A DNA stretch of 5,715 nucleotides from Candidatus Nitrosopumilus sp. (GTDB lineage: Archaea; Thermoproteota; Nitrososphaeria; Nitrososphaerales; Nitrosopumilaceae), in contig JABDKK010000206.1 in NCBI GenBank assembly GCA_013002265.1, positions 1 to 5,715 on the forward strand, given 5' to 3'. The translations under genes and the position numbers were made by a program. A model generated the notes under the pieces. That model saw only the letters and a list, made by a program, of their open reading frames with translations. It had not been told where the DNA came from and searched no databases. Below are positions 5,441-5,715 of the stretch, piece after piece; within the stretch, counting starts at the first letter, position 1, and each line of letters starts with the position of its first letter.

Positions 5441-5441
5441 A

Positions 5442-5715
5442 ATGGCAACTAGATTAAGAAAAACTAGACGACTAAGAGGCGGACGACATATGGGATGGGG
5501 ACAAGTTGGTCAACATCGCGCAAGTGGACATAAAGGCGGTCTTGGAGTTACAGGTATGATGAAGCATCATTGGAGTACTACATTAAAAGATGAGCCAGAT
5601 CATTATGGTCATGATTCAACTAAACCACCTCACCAAAATATTACAAAAAAATGGACTAGCAACAGTGATCTAGATGATCTGTTCACAAAGTTCGTAAAAG
5701 AAGAAGGAGGGAAAA
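5442..5715 (+). CDS. rpl15: Large-subunit ribosomal protein uL15, 3' end beyond the window
   Basis: Ninety-one codons are visible. uL15 is an early-assembly 50S protein whose basic, extended N-terminus threads through 23S rRNA. The start MATRLRKTRRLRGGRHMGWG and the following QVGQHRASGHKGGLGVTGMM match the archaeal/eukaryotic family pattern (RLRKTRKLRG--, G-GRVGKHRK-G--GG). Next come HHWSTTLKDEPDHYG and HDSTKPPHQNITKKW, which fit the family's HHRI--DKYHPGYFG region loosely. The reading frame is open to the right edge with no stop. ATG 5442 lies one base after the rpl30 stop and behind an AGGAG site. In archaeal spc clusters secY usually follows; it is not in this window, so that is expectation only. 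Confidence 0.93.
   Translation, partial: MATRLRKTRRLRGGRHMGWGQVGQHRASGHKGGLGVTGMMKHHWSTTLKDEPDHYGHDSTKPPHQNITKKWTSNSDLDDLFTKFVKEEGGK

Noticed and set aside
1..5715. Search for CRISPR arrays, tRNA or rRNA genes, insertion sequences, attachment sites, toxin-antitoxin or defence genes
   Set aside because: No spaced direct repeats, cloverleaf sequence, transposase or terminal repeats were seen; nearly all bases belong to housekeeping genes.

Overview
This AT-rich window looks like the chromosome of an ammonia-oxidising-type archaeon (Nitrososphaerota/Thaumarchaeota, Nitrosopumilus-like). The evidence is a prefoldin alpha gene beside an archaeal-type FtsY, the archaeal order uL18-uS5-uL30-uL15, an archaeal uS5 with its Cys cluster, TATA boxes placed for leaderless transcripts, and genes packed with gaps of a few bases or small overlaps. 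The lineage is inferred from protein character and base composition, not from a database search.

Layout. (1) Positions 1-344, minus strand: the N-terminal part of a secreted or membrane-anchored subtilisin-like serine protease; the rest lies outside the window. (2) Positions 345-422: a short divergent control region whose two ends carry a perfect 9-bp inverted repeat. (3) Positions 423-1043, plus strand: Fe/Mn-family superoxide dismutase with Mn-type signature residues, followed by a T-rich terminator-like tract. (4) Positions 1135-3716: a compact unit pfdA-ftsY-argF behind a good TATA box. It joins a co-translational chaperone subunit, the signal recognition particle receptor and ornithine carbamoyltransferase. 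(5) Positions 3753-5715: the distal part of the archaeal spc ribosomal-protein cluster (rpl18, rps5, rpl30, rpl15), with its own strong TATA box two bases after the argF stop. rpl15 runs off the right edge.

Functionally, units 4 and 5 serve protein synthesis, folding and membrane targeting. ArgF supplies citrulline for arginine synthesis and looks like a passenger, translationally coupled to ftsY by an ATGA overlap. First genes of units appear leaderless, whereas some internal genes have Shine-Dalgarno-like sequences.

Most of the window is ordinary housekeeping DNA. I found no mobile element, CRISPR array, tRNA, rRNA, defence locus or clearly new system. The points worth a second look are the C-terminal extension of FtsY ending in a basic-aromatic tail, the RG-rich N-terminus of uS5, the altered ornithine-binding loop in ArgF, the lack of a propeptide in the protease, and the inverted repeat between the divergent genes.
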